64,000 nt of DNA from Coccinella septempunctata. Taxonomy: Eukaryota; Arthropoda; Insecta; Coleoptera; Coccinellidae. The notes below the pieces were generated by a model. It worked only from the letters and a program-made list of their open reading frames with translations. It was not told the DNA's origin and searched no databases. Location of the stretch: contig NC_058191.1 of NCBI RefSeq assembly GCF_907165205.1, forward strand, positions 4,900,501-4,964,500, written 5' to 3'. Positions 1-10,395 of this stretch are shown here, in pieces. The first letter of the stretch is position 1; each line of letters begins with the position of its first letter. A program made the translations under genes and the position numbers.

Positions 1-836
1 CATTTAGAAATAGCCTCTTCTATCTCCTTCCTGTCCCCTTTACTGGAGTGTATGGCCGTTTCTGTAAATTTATTTCATTGAAATTTTGCTGTTGTCATAT
101 CATATAGTACATCACCATACTATAATTATAATAGAATGGTGATAATATCTATTGAAAATTGAATTTCTGGATGTTTTCTCGTAATTCCGTTTCATATTCT
201 TATATTGTTGCCCCCCTACCAAATAATAGATATTCATGGTTGTGAAAAAACAAAAATATATTTTTTATGATAGTATGAATATAATTATAACTAATGAAAT
301 CATCAAATTAACATGAAACAGAGATGAACATTCGTGATTCGTATAAGCATTCAACATTCAATTCCTTCAACATTTCTACCCATTAGATTATATTTTTCTC
401 TCTACACGTAAATTTGTCACTTCCCTCAAGAATAAAAAATTTGACTCACCTCGTTTCTATCAAATATATGCACCACACACTGGAACTAGAACTAGACACT
501 ATACCTCAAATGTAGTTCAACAAGCTAAAGCCAAAATATTCACAAATTTACAAAATATGTCGAGTCCACTTCAAAATCCACTGATTACCGATTAATGAGG
601 TTCTGTTAGATATTCTGTTCTGATTCAATATTTCGCTGTGTGTTACTGAAATGAAACTCAAAAAATAAATGTTTCGGTCTTTGGGACCAAAGTTCCAGAG
701 TAAAAAAAGGAATAATTATGAGAGGGCGGAACATCTGGGTTTCAACACAGTCAGTATGTACCTACTCTCAATAAGAGCCGAGACCGACATGGCAGCAATA
801 CAAGGGTATATCCTTGCATGCACATTCCTGTTATTT
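1..836. other. AT-rich spacer, no gene seen
   Basis: No coding segment, RNA gene or clear repeat was recognised. The only reading frame of note (from 669) has no similarity I recognise and runs into the tandem repeat that begins at 837. Confidence 0.5.
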
Positions 837-1610
837 CCAACATCCCTTATCTAAAGTACAATGGACATCCATAAAACGTCCATTTTTGAAAGTACAGTTA
901 ATGTCCAGAAATGTACATCCTACGAATGTTCAGAAATGAATAATTATAGATAGTAGAAACTGATACATCCAGTTGTCATACAGAAAAGTACAATTTCTGG
1001 ATGTACATATTTGTATCCAGATCCGAACATCCAAAAGATGTACAATCATGGATAATTCACGTTGATCCAAAATTGTACGTTGAATGGACGTACACTAACG
1101 TACAATTTCTGATAGTACAATTAAGATCCAAATTTGTATATCCATAGGATGTCCAATAAGGGACGTATATGGATGTTTGTCCAACATCCCTTATTTAAAG
1201 TACAATGGACATCCATAAAACGTCCATTTTTGAACGTACAGTGAATGTCCAGAAATGTACATCCTACGAATGTTCAGAAATGAATAATTATAGATAGTAG
1301 AAACTGATACATCCAGTTGTCATACAGAAAAGTACAATTTCTGGATGTACATATTTGTATCCAGATCCGAACATCCAAAAGATGTACAATCATGGATAAT
1401 TCACGTTGATCCAAAATTGTACGTTGAATGGACGTACACTAACGTACAATTTCTGATTGTACAATTAAGATCCAGATTTGTATATCCAGAGGATGTCCAA
1501 TAAGGGACGTATATGGATGTTGGTCCAACATCCCTTATTTAAAGTACAATGGACATCCATAGAACGTCCATTTTTGAACGTACAGTAAATGTCCAGAAAT
1601 GTACATCCAT
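837..1610. repeat. Tandem repeat with a 344-bp unit (two full copies and a partial third)
   Basis: The motif CCAACATCCCTTAT recurs at 837, 1181 and 1525, which gives an exact period of 344 bp twice. The third copy runs for about 85 bp before diverging. Copies 1 and 2 differ at only a few positions. Each unit is rich in alternating GTACA and TGGAC/GTCCA words. At the junctions AATAAGGGA faces TCCCTTATT, so each unit starts and ends with inverted sequence, as if a palindromic MITE had become a small satellite. Confidence 0.9.
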
Positions 1611-1689
1611 TGGACTTCCATATAAGGTCCGTGGACGTTTGTACTTCATTTGGATATAAAATGGACGTCCATTGGACGTCATGTGCTGT

Positions 1690-1865
1690 ATGGGTTAGTG
1701 ATGCCCACGAGAGTCTCGGTTTTTTGGAGTCTTGCCTCGTCTCGTTTCTCAAACAAGACACTAGGCGAGACATGTGATTTTATTGAAGAGACGAGACTTT
1801 CCTCGGTCCCGTCTCGTGCGGTATTCTCGTGATCTCGTGAATAAACTGCTCCACAAAAGTTGAGT
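1690..1865. repeat. GTCTCG-rich tract ending in a solo Tc1-like TIR
   Basis: The tract contains many GTCTCG/CGAGAC words on both strands. At 1844-1864, preceded by TA, is AACTGCTCCACAAAAGTTGAG, closely resembling the 26-bp terminal inverted repeat of the Tc1-like element at 32530-33985. No partner TIR was found nearby, so this is probably a remnant. Confidence 0.4.
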
Positions 1866-2119
1866 TTAGAAATTTTGAGACAGTTTCGAATTCAAATTTT
1901 CTCACCAATTTTTTAATATGAAAAAACTGAATGTTTACTCACTTATCTAACAAAAAGTGTAGATCTGTCCCTGTCGCCAAAAAAGGAAATCTTTGAGTGT
2001 CCTGAGTTCACACCCTGTATAAGAAGAAGGGTTTGAAACAAAAATACCTTGAGTCAGTGACAAAGGACAATACTGCGAAAATCTATCATCACCAAAGTGA
2101 TGTCAGAGTCAAACTTAGT

Positions 2120-2285
2120 GGGAGCGCCCATCAAAGTAGCGTAGCACTGACATGGCACATACATGACAAAAGCGATGCATAATAATAACTGACACTTCAC
2201 TCAGATGTGCGATATCTGAAAGTTATGCATCGCCTTTGTCATGTATGTGCCATGTCAGTGCTACGCTACATTGGTGGGCGCTCCC
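2120..2285. mobile_element. Hairpin MITE (about 165 bp, arms about 60 bp)
   Basis: The left arm (2120-2179) and right arm (2226-2285) are near-perfect reverse complements. They begin GGGAGCGCCCA on the left and end TGGGCGCTCCC on the right, around a loop of about 45 bp. No coding capacity is present. Confidence 0.85.
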
Positions 2286-2355
2286 CCTTAGGCAAATTTT
2301 GAGCTGTCTCACTTCATTTGCTGCTTAGCATTTGCTAAGCTAAAAATTTGCTATC

Positions 2356-3435
2356 AATTCTTAGTTACTCTACATGAACTCATCATCGAGCTTTTCAGAG
2401 TGCGAATGGTAGAGTCATTCGGGGTAACTGAGCGCAGTGGGTAAGTGTGCGCAGTGCGTATATCTCGACTGTGCAATGTATGAAAGAGGGGTTCATTTGG
2501 GTGAAGCAAGGGCGCAGAATCGCCATATTAGTTTTTCATAGGAGTGCGCCGTGCCACGTTTCTTTAACGTTTTATTTGCAATCAATCAAATTCACTAGTT
2601 TTCTTGTTAATTTTTAGTATCTCTGCACATTCTGCCAGGTCCAAGTTCCGAGTCCTTCAGTGTTAAACAATATTTTATTCGATCATGGGCATATTAATCT
2701 AAATATATAATAAAGAATTTTAGGTTCTCTTAGCTGCTTAACTCTATAAGAACGTCAATTCAAATTTTGGCTTACTGGGGAAAGTGTGCGCGGGTAAGTG
2801 TGCGCATAGATTCTTTATATGGGCATTAGTTCAGTGAGGAATAAATTATGACATTGTTGATTTTCTTGGTTGAGACTCGATCAATGTTGTCCTATTTGTT
2901 CAGAAAAATATGAATAGCCACCAACAGGGGAATGTATCAAGTATTGTGTTCACCAAGAATTGTGGCAAGAACAATAATGCGCTGCTTGTAAAAAGGCGCT
3001 TCTGTATTGACAATAAACAGCATTTCTCTAATATTGTAACATTTTGATGACATTATTTTGTAATTTGTTTTGATTGTGTGGTTCACTAAGCACTGCGTTC
3101 ACTTACCCCGTGAGGGTGCGCACACTTAGCCGCAATACGGGGCATGTGAACGCACTCCGACTTTCTCTATTAAATTCTTGTTTGCGGAAAGAAGACGTTT
3201 TTGTTTGTTTGCTTTTTGATGTTTTCTTATAGATTAGAAAATTCTCTATCTTATGAATATGTTTTAATTTTCCCAGCTTCAAAATTTGAAACAGGGTATG
3301 GCTTGAAACGCAAAAGTGCGCACAGTTGCCCCGAATGACTCTATATGTATTTCTGAAATAAACTAAGCAGTTTATATGTTTATATGACGTTTATATGAAG
3401 CTCAATGTTGAGTTCATGTAGAGTAACTAAGAATT
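2356..3435. mobile_element. Non-autonomous 1.08-kb element with TIRs and GTGCGC subterminal repeats
   Basis: AATTCTTAGTTACTCTACAT at 2356 is the inverted partner of the sequence ending at 3435. A second inverted pair lies just inside: the words GAGTCATTCGGGG (near 2413) and CCCCGAATGACTC (near 3333). The interior repeats AAGTGTGCGC-like words and their complements (near 2445, 2785, 3115 and 3315). No transposase frame is visible, so this looks like an internally deleted DNA transposon or foldback element. The superfamily is not clear. Confidence 0.75.
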
Positions 3436-3564
3436 AATACCTAAGGCCGACCTTATACAGCAGGTTTAATATCTTTCTGAATTCAGTCTGAATCCAGGCA
3501 CATTGCCCCACACATACCTGATAAATTTCACTAGACGGCTAGATCCGAGGCTAGATCAGTATTC

Positions 3565-4868
3565 TTTTTTTTGGTGTAGCAGGAGGAAAATCTGTAAGTC
3601 AGACGAACCACCCTCTCCTGAGGGGGAACAAGTGTGGGGATTCTCGCTCTCCTGAGCTCGAGACCCACTAAAAACCCTTAACTGCTTCTTGAATATTGGT
3701 TCCGGGCATTTGCCTATAAACCGTTCATCTCTTAGTCGGTTTTCTTCTCGCACACTATCGTGCTGGGATTTATGTGTTCATCCTGTATTGGATAACAATT
3801 TATTGGATTTTTCAATAAGTTTATGTTCTTTTTTTAATGTCTTCTTAATTGATTTCTTGGTCTCCTTCGGTAAATTCGCATTCTCCTTTTGTCTTCCTCT
3901 GGGTCGTAGTCCACTAGTCTCCTGAGTTCTTGATTCGGATGGTATTTCGCTGAATAATTTCTCTGCTTTTCTGGTCATGAATTCCGTTATGGTTTCCCAT
4001 TTTAGGTCCCTATAAATCTGTCTATTCCTGACAAACCAAGGTGTATCTATTGCACATCGTAGCAGCTTGTTTTCAGTGGCCTGAATTATTTTGATATGGC
4101 TCTTTGCCGCGAAACCCCAGGCAACTGATCAGTTGAGTCAGTTGAGGCCTAGCAACGGCTTTGATTATCTTCAATTTTGTCTCTTTCGACATGTGACTTC
4201 TTCTTCCTATCAGATGGTAGAGTCTATTCATCGCTGCTTTCGTTCTGTCGATTGCTTGTTTGATATGACTTTTTCAAGCAAGTCCTTTGTCAAGCGTTAT
4301 TCCTAAATATTTGGCTTCATTTTTCCAGTCGATTTCTTCGCCGTCAACTTCTAGATTCGTTGTGGGTCGCAGTCTTCTCTTCTGCAGTAATATTGCTTGA
4401 CTCTTTTGTCCATTGAGCTTGATTTTCCACTTTATGCACCAGTCATTTGTTTCGTCGATCGTTTCTTGTAGAACTCTTTCTATTACTTCTGGGTTGCGGT
4501 GTCGTGTTGCTATGCCTATGTCGTCAACATATAACGTTAGCATGCTTCTTGGATTCTTCGGAATATCGTGTATGTATATGTTGTACAGAAGTGGCCCAAG
4601 TACTGATCCTTGGGGTACTCCAGCCTCTATATCTCTTGTTGTGGAGAATTCTCCTTCCACTTTCACGTAAAACCTTCTATTTTTGAGATAATTCCTGATA
4701 TTTGATATCCTGCATATTTTGATCGAATATCCAGCACATCTCATCTTATATACTAATCCTTCATGCCATGCTCTGTCGAATTTTCTGGCAACGTCTAGTA
4801 AAACAAGACCTGTAGCTTGTTTATTTCGGAATCCCTCTGTAATGTATTCTGTGAGCCTTAATAATAAC
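3565..4868 (-). pseudogene. 5'-truncated LINE with broken reverse transcriptase (jockey-like)
   Basis: Reading from about 4862 downward, the protein contains LLDVARKFDRAWHEGL, GVPQGSVLGPLLYNIYIHDI and the catalytic YVDD of a non-LTR retrotransposon reverse transcriptase. A stop follows LDKGLA near 4274. The frame then continues with an RRSHMS segment, and a second frameshift near 4120 leads to GFAAKSHIKIIQATENKLLR and TPWFVRNRQIYRDLKWETI, the C-terminal tail typical of jockey-type elements. The 5' part (endonuclease and ORF1) is absent. An A8 run at about 3566-3573 (minus sense) may be the tail, and AGAATAC occurs at both edges as a possible target-site duplication. The element is inactive. 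Confidence 0.85.
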
Positions 4869-4894
4869 CGTATTCTCTTGGTCTAGCTATAAGA

Positions 4895-5035
4895 CTATAA
4901 GGCTGAACTAAGAAAGGGGCCAATCAGGTGGGCAGATGACCCCTTTCTTAGGTATTAGGGCATCATTACTTATCAGTATGACCATATGACCATCTGCCAA
5001 TTAGATTGGTCCCTTTCTTAGGTATCAGGTCATAG
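4895..5035. repeat. Short inverted repeat (MITE-like)
   Basis: ACTAAGAAAGGGGCCAATC at about 4903 pairs with GATTGGTCCCTTTCTTAGGT near 5013-5032. The internal words GGCAGATG and CATCTGCC are also complementary. No coding capacity is present. Confidence 0.6.
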
Positions 5036-5619
5036 TAGGTCTGCATGAACTCACCATAATAGGTCTCAAAGTGGAACAGATGTAGCCTAAAATAAAAATA
5101 ATATAATTCAACTCAGTTGGTTGTTGACCGTTTTTACCGCGTAACCCTCTGTTGCTCTGTTTTGGCTTTCAATAAAGTAATATGGTATGGTTAGTATAAA
5201 GTAATATGGTATGACATGGATGAGGTGTCCGTGAAGTTAGCACCCTCTTTTTCGAAAATGGAGATAATTTTTTCTGCATTCGTCAGTAACTCGTTAGTAG
5301 TCTTCAGTATCTATTTGTAACACCAAAATTTTCGTTTGTAGCTTCAATATAGTGGCCATACGATTCTTGATAACACCAAAGAGGAACTAATCTTTGATAA
5401 CACTCATCACTAACAGGCTGCACTGAACATCGTCAGATGGAAAGTCAAAATAATTGGTTAAAGCAAAAAGTATCAATACTTGATACTACAAAAATTTAAG
5501 CCGATGGTTGCCGCAAAGGGAATAATAATAGGAATAGGTCATATCACGATACCTTACCGCTGTTATGCTTGCGTTAATGAGGATAATATAATAAGATCTG
5601 TTCGCCCATTGAAACAAAA

Positions 5620-5955
5620 GCTCTTCAAACGCACGCTACCAAAGATATGAGTTGTTGAACAGGCGGGATCTCCATATATGCGTGTTCCAATTCTCATGTT
5701 CGAAAGCCCAACCATATCTTACAAGCCGCTGCTCCCTACTTAATCTTCTTGCTCCCAAATTGAATCTATTCAACCTATTCCATATTGTTTGATCAGACGA
5801 GTACCTACGAGTAGTTTACCGGAATTTGGGATTTTGTGAAGAAGGATTTCGTCTTGCAGTTGATCGCATTAGCTGATCTTGTGGTGTGGTTGTAGCTCTT
5901 GCTCTTCCACCCCCATGACAATATGCAGCTCTCCCATTAGTGCGATAGCGATTCT
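5620..5955 (-). pseudogene. Degenerate Tc1-like transposase fragment
   Basis: The minus strand reads GGGRARATTTPQDQLMRSTA, ARRNPSS, a stop, SSDQTIWNRLNRFNLGARRL and a later WAFEHENW. This is the order of the second helix-turn-helix and linker of Tc1/mariner transposases (G-RRATTP-QDR, RNP, S-TVRNRL, LGARRP, FA-EH--W). The catalytic DDE domain is not recognisable downstream. It is an old relic with at least two stops. Confidence 0.7.
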
Positions 5956-5959
5956 ATAC

Positions 5960-7308
5960 TATACTAACATAGTAATAGTGTATTTCGGACAGAATAGATT
6001 CTTCTAATTCACAAGACCCAGATCCGACCAGAATATTGTTTACGTTTCACGGAATGAACTGTCTAAAAATTAAATTTGAACATGAAAGTCGTTCGTATTT
6101 TCCTGGAAAACTTGGTATTATTTATTTATTATTAGTTCAAAACAAGTTATTTTTAGGTGCATAATCTAGGAATTTCCTGAACTACTCAAATATATCCAAC
6201 AGAGGAAACATATCTAAGTATATGAATAATTAAATATTTGTTAATTCACAAGGGTTTTTCCAGAATTATAATCATGAATTTGAACACTTAATTCTCAGAA
6301 AATATTTCTAAATAAAGAGAGCAATTGTCGATGAGTCTTCTGTATTGAATGATCGGAACTTCTGGAAATATCTACCTGCGACTGGCTACAATTTTCTTTA
6401 CACGAGAAATAGATGAAAAAATGAATGATCTGAACCACTTAGCGTTAAAAAATGAGAAAAATCTAACGTCAACTCATTGCCTTTTTGTGCAGAAATAAAA
6501 AATATAGTCCATTCGGTATCAATAAAACATGTTTCTAAGACCCTCGTAAGAAGTCAAGAAACATCTTGTCTAACCATGAATACTCTAAAACGTGTTTATT
6601 TGTGAAAAAATAAAATATTTTAACATGAAATATGTACCTCTTTCTATTTATGAATTGCACATTGCTAGAAAAATGTAAATTGAAAATAATTAGTGAAAAT
6701 CTTTTTGAAACTCCATTTGGAATCTAGATTTACAATGTTTACTTTCAGGAATAGGTACACTTTTTTATGTTTACGATTAAACATGGTATAATTTTGGCTT
6801 ATTTATTATTTTCGCCGTTGGTACTTGTGTCTACCTGAATTTCGAAGGAATAACAGAATTTCTTTATGTCAGTATTGCCACTAGTACCCACCACTATCTA
6901 CTACTATTGGTGAATGCTGCTGCTTTTTCCTTTTACTGCCTCTTTCGCAGCTACGGTTTCAGATTCAGATTTATCATTGTCACTCGCACTAGTCGAAGCT
7001 TTAGTTTCAGCAATCATTTAGCAGTGGCGTATGGATAGATAATACATTTGCATGGGACGCTTCTCGATCGTGATCGTGGCCGCGGCCGCTCATATGTGTT
7101 CACCGCCTAATAGTATACCTACCTGTAACACAATTTTTTTCACAAGAATCATTATAAGTCGAAAACTGTTGAATTGATTCATTGAGTATGGTACATTGTT
7201 GACAATATCTTCGAACTCCCTTATGGTGTTATAAAAAGCCGAGTCTGTCTTTTGAAATGAGAAAGTAGTATGAGCCGTTATAATCACAGTATAAAATATA
7301 GATATGCC
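5960..7308. other. AT-rich spacer
   Basis: No confident gene is present. On the minus strand at about 7017-6910 there is a short frame, MIAETKASTSASDNDKSESE and onward, about 36 codons rich in Ser, Glu and Lys. It could be a small exon but has no splice or homology support. A GC-rich patch containing a NotI site lies at about 7075-7090. Confidence 0.4.
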
Positions 7309-8418
7309 GTAAAGTGACCAGACGTCCGTCATTGTGACAGTCCGTGAATCGTTCAAGAAGTCCGTCAATGGAAAACGTCCGGCAAAATGTCCGTCAAAAT
7401 CTTGAATTCAATTCAGTATTTTTCTCAATAATATTCGAGATGGATAATAGAAAAAGAAAGTGCAAATTTACGGAAGATCTTTCGAAAGAATTTCCATTCC
7501 TCAAAAAAACAAAACTTGATCCAATGTACGAAGTGTTTGGGTCAATTAAGAATTAAGCACTGCATTTGGAGAAAGAAGAGATATATTGTACGGCATGTTT
7601 CAAGTTACAAACATAAAAAAATGGTTAATGCAGCACCTTTTTTTCTCCCTGATCAAATATTTCAGACATTCAAATTTTGAGGATGAAGAAGCTTCTCTAG
7701 CAACGCCCGAAGCCCTAATCTCATTCCACAGTGTAATGCACATTGTATTAATATTATTATATTCTCGTTTTTGTGCTGTTATAAACTTTTATTATTTCTC
7801 TGTTTACAATAAATTATTATTTTTTAACACTGTACGTATATACACCATGGCATATACAGGGTGAGTCTTTGACTCGTACAAATATTTTACATTAGATTCT
7901 TGAGGTCCAAAGAAATTTTTTTTTCCCTCACCAATTTTTCCGAATCGGCTCTGTTTAAAAGGTGCAGGTTGTTGAAAAACATAAAAAATGTTATTTTTAT
8001 AGTTCTCCCAAACGGTTTTATGGAAAGAAATGAATTTCGAAATATAGTTTCCGAGTAATTTGACTTTCAAAAATAAGAAATATGTATGTAATTCGAAAAA
8101 TTTGGTACTTTGACCGAATGCAACTCTTTTTAAAAGATCCACAGATCTGTAGTATCACAGAATTAGCTAGTTATTCTGAAGGTTATTTTGTTTTACTAGG
8201 GGTGGCACTGCTCATTATGAAACCTAAAATGGCTTTATCTTTTTATCAGGGCTGAATACGAAAAATGGTACAGGAAAAAAGTGTTTCTTTCTACCTCAAG
8301 AATCTACTGTTAAAATATTTTTACAATTCAAGACTCGCTCTGTATATATGTATAAATAAATATATACACATTCACCAGGTCCGTCTATCATTGAGCTTGG
8401 GATAATCAGGTCATAGTT
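7309..8418 (+). mobile_element. hAT-like element copy 1, with transposase N-terminal remnant and nested MITE
   Basis: This is the longest of three related copies (others at 9642 and 17038). It starts GTAAAGTGACCAGACGTCC and ends near AATCAGGTCA, matching the imperfect terminal inverted repeats of the others. From 7441 it encodes MDNRKRKCKFTEDLSKEFPF and LKKTKLDP, resembling the N-terminus of BED-finger hAT-type transposases; the expected cysteines are lost and stops follow. At about 7854-8347 lies an inner MITE with TIRs of about 54 bp beginning ACAGGGTGAGTCTTTGACTC. The inner MITE is at the same place in all three copies, so it inserted before they spread. Confidence 0.7.
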
Positions 8419-8502
8419 AAAATCATATACATATACATATAAAACTCACCCCATCAGAATAGCAACAGACAAGTTACGAATTATCAGGAAGTACTAATTA
8501 GT

Positions 8503-8518
8503 GGTTCTGAAAAGAACC
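8503..8518 (-). terminator. Histone mRNA 3' stem-loop, H2B copy 1
   Basis: The minus strand reads GGTTCTTTTCAGAACC, a 6-bp stem with a 4-nt loop matching the metazoan replication-dependent histone consensus, about 30 nt after the H2B stop. It directs stem-loop-binding-protein-dependent 3' cleavage without polyadenylation. No purine-rich downstream element could be assigned. Confidence 0.92.
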
Positions 8519-8546
8519 TATTGTGTTAGAACGTATTTGTTCCACT

Positions 8547-8918
8547 TCATTTTGAACTAGTGTACTTGGTGACTGCTTTGGTACCTTCGCTGACTGCGTG
8601 CTTGGCCAGCTCGCCAGGTAAGAGAAGCCGTACCGCAGTCTGAATTTCCCTGCTAGTAATCGTAGAACGTTTATTGTAGTGAGCCAGTCTGCTCGCTTCA
8701 GCAGCGATACGTTCGAAAATATCATTCACAAAACTGTTCATGATACTCATAGCTTTGCTGGAAATACCGGTATCGGGATGCACTTGTTTCAACACCTTGT
8801 AAATGTAGATGGCGTAACTTTCTTTCCTCTTCCGTTTCTTCTTCTTGTCGGTCTTGGAAATATTTTTCTGGGCCTTGCCCGCCTTCTTAGCTGCTTTACC
8901 GCTAGTTTTCGGAGGCAT
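8547..8918 (-). CDS. H2B: Histone H2B, copy 1 (replication-dependent)
   Basis: A complete intronless frame of 123 codons encodes core histone H2B, which pairs with H2A in the nucleosome. The N-terminal tail (residues 1 to about 30) is Lys-rich, starting MPPKTSGKAAKKAGKAQKN. The histone fold follows with ESYAIYIYKVLKQVHPDTGI, SSKAMSIMNSFVNDIFERIA, EASRLAHYNKRSTITSREIQ and TAVRLLLPGELAKHAVSEGT. The tail AVTKYTSSK contains the conserved Lys that is ubiquitinated in other species. Length equals the Drosophila protein. A TATA-like box lies about 95 bp upstream and a histone stem-loop about 30 bp downstream, so the gene looks functional and S-phase regulated. No H2A, H3, H4 or H1 was found in the window, and the usual divergent H2A partner is missing. 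The protein is identical to copy 2. Confidence 0.98.
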   Translation of the reverse strand: MPPKTSGKAAKKAGKAQKNISKTDKKKKRKRKESYAIYIYKVLKQVHPDTGISSKAMSIMNSFVNDIFERIAAEASRLAHYNKRSTITSREIQTAVRLLLPGELAKHAVSEGTKAVTKYTSSK

Positions 8919-9012
8919 CGTAGTGTCGATAAATTGATATCAAATAATAGGGTTTTCTTACCGACACAAGTTATTAGATAGGAAAATCTCACATTTTTGG
9001 CTCCGCCCATGA

Positions 9013-9021
9013 GTTATATAC
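9013..9021 (-). promoter_or_regulatory. TATA-like box of H2B copy 1
   Basis: The minus strand reads GTATATAAC, about 95 bp upstream of the H2B start codon. This would place transcription start about 65 bp before the ATG, typical for a replication-dependent histone gene. The same sequence is in the same place in copy 2. Confidence 0.6.
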
Positions 9022-9641
9022 ATTATATATATTTGATTATTTTTAATCGGTACACATGTGAAAATTCAATTAAGATGAAATGTCCGTAGATACTAAAATT
9101 TTAATGAATCTGTTCTCAAATGATATTCAATTAACAAATTTCTACAGAATGCAGAGGATTTTCTGTGAATTCAGTAATAACAGTAGGTACCTAATATAAA
9201 CTGGACCTGTACTTAATTACCCACGTGCTTGTAGGCACCCTCTTTCACAAATGTTTCATTCTGTATCACAGATGCCATAAAACTAAAATCTACAACTTTG
9301 TCGGCATTCTCTGTAACAGTTACAGTTCTTTTTATGGGGCTTCTTTCAAAGAAGTTAATCTTTGCTTCTTTGACGCCTCCTGCCGAATATCTGGAATATT
9401 GTTGGGGCTTCTTTGATTCTCAACAAATGATAATTGTTATTTTCATATGCAGTTTCTTTATACCTAAACTAACAGAAATTATGAATAAGTTGATATTTCC
9501 AGAATGACCTTCATAAATATCAAAATGCAATTAAAATTAGCTTAACCCAAATTTTTTGGCCTGTGATCAGAAAACATGCTCCGGAAACCACCCCAGTTCA
9601 ATATTCCAACAATTTTGGCTTTTCCAAACTAGTTGGTTTAT

Positions 9642-10395
9642 AGTAAGGTGACCAGACGTCTGTCATTGTGACGGACAGCAACGCCTGAAGCCCTAATCTC
9701 ATTCCACAGTGTAATGCACAACCATTGTATTAATATTATTATATTCTCGTTTTTGTGTTGTTATATCTTTTATTATTTCTCTGTTTACAATAAATTATTA
9801 TTTTTTAACACTATACGCATATACACCATAGCATATACAGGGTGACTCTTTGACTCGTACAAATATTTCACATTAGATTCTTGAGGTCCAAAAAAAAACT
9901 TTTTTTCCTTACCATTTTTTCCGAATCGGCTCGGTTCAAAAGGTACAGGTTGTTGAAAAACATAAAAAATGTTATTTTTATAGTTCTCCTAAACGGTTTT
10001 ATCGAAAGAAATGAATTTTGAAATATAGTTTCCGAGTAATTTGACGTTCAAAAATAGAAAATATGTATGAAATTCGAAAAATTTGGTAATTTGACCGAAT
10101 GCAACTCTTTTTAAAAGATCCACAGATGTGTAGTATCACAGAATTAGCTAGTTATTCTGAAGGTTATTTTGTTTTACTAGGGGTGGCACTGCTCATCATG
10201 AAACCTAAAATGGCTATATCTTTTTATCAGGGCTGAATCGGAAAAAAATGGTACAGAAAAAAAGTGTTTCTTTTTACCTCAAGAATCTACTGTTAAAATA
10301 TTTTTACGATTCAAAGACTCCCCTTCATATGTGTATAAATATATACACATTCACCCGGTCCGTCATTGAACTGGGGATAATCTGGTCAGCTTACT
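9642..10395 (+). mobile_element. hAT-like element copy 2 (754 bp, non-autonomous)
   Basis: The ends AGTAAGGTGACCAGA (9642) and TCTGGTCAGCTTACT (ending 10395) are inverted repeats with one mismatch in 15. The interior keeps the nested ACAGGGTGAGTC MITE (about 9835-10335) but lacks the transposase remnant of copy 1. The flanking sequence GGTTTAT on the left matches that beside copy 3, so copies 2 and 3 descend from one insertion that was duplicated together with H2B. Confidence 0.8.

Noticed and set aside
837..1610. CRISPR-like array
   Set aside because: The unit is 344 bp with no spacer structure, and the window is clearly eukaryotic.
6910..7017. Ser/Glu/Lys-rich minus-strand short frame as an exon
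   Set aside because: Only about 36 codons, low complexity, and no paired splice sites or neighbouring exon recognised.
8679..8981. 100-codon plus-strand frame opposite H2B copy 1 (and its equal at 16070-16372)
   Set aside because: It is the antisense shadow of a strongly conserved histone coding sequence; its conservation follows from H2B.
9225..9507. Plus-strand frames upstream of H2B that could be a divergent H2A
   Set aside because: The translation has no histone fold. It is duplicated only because it lies in the same block as H2B.
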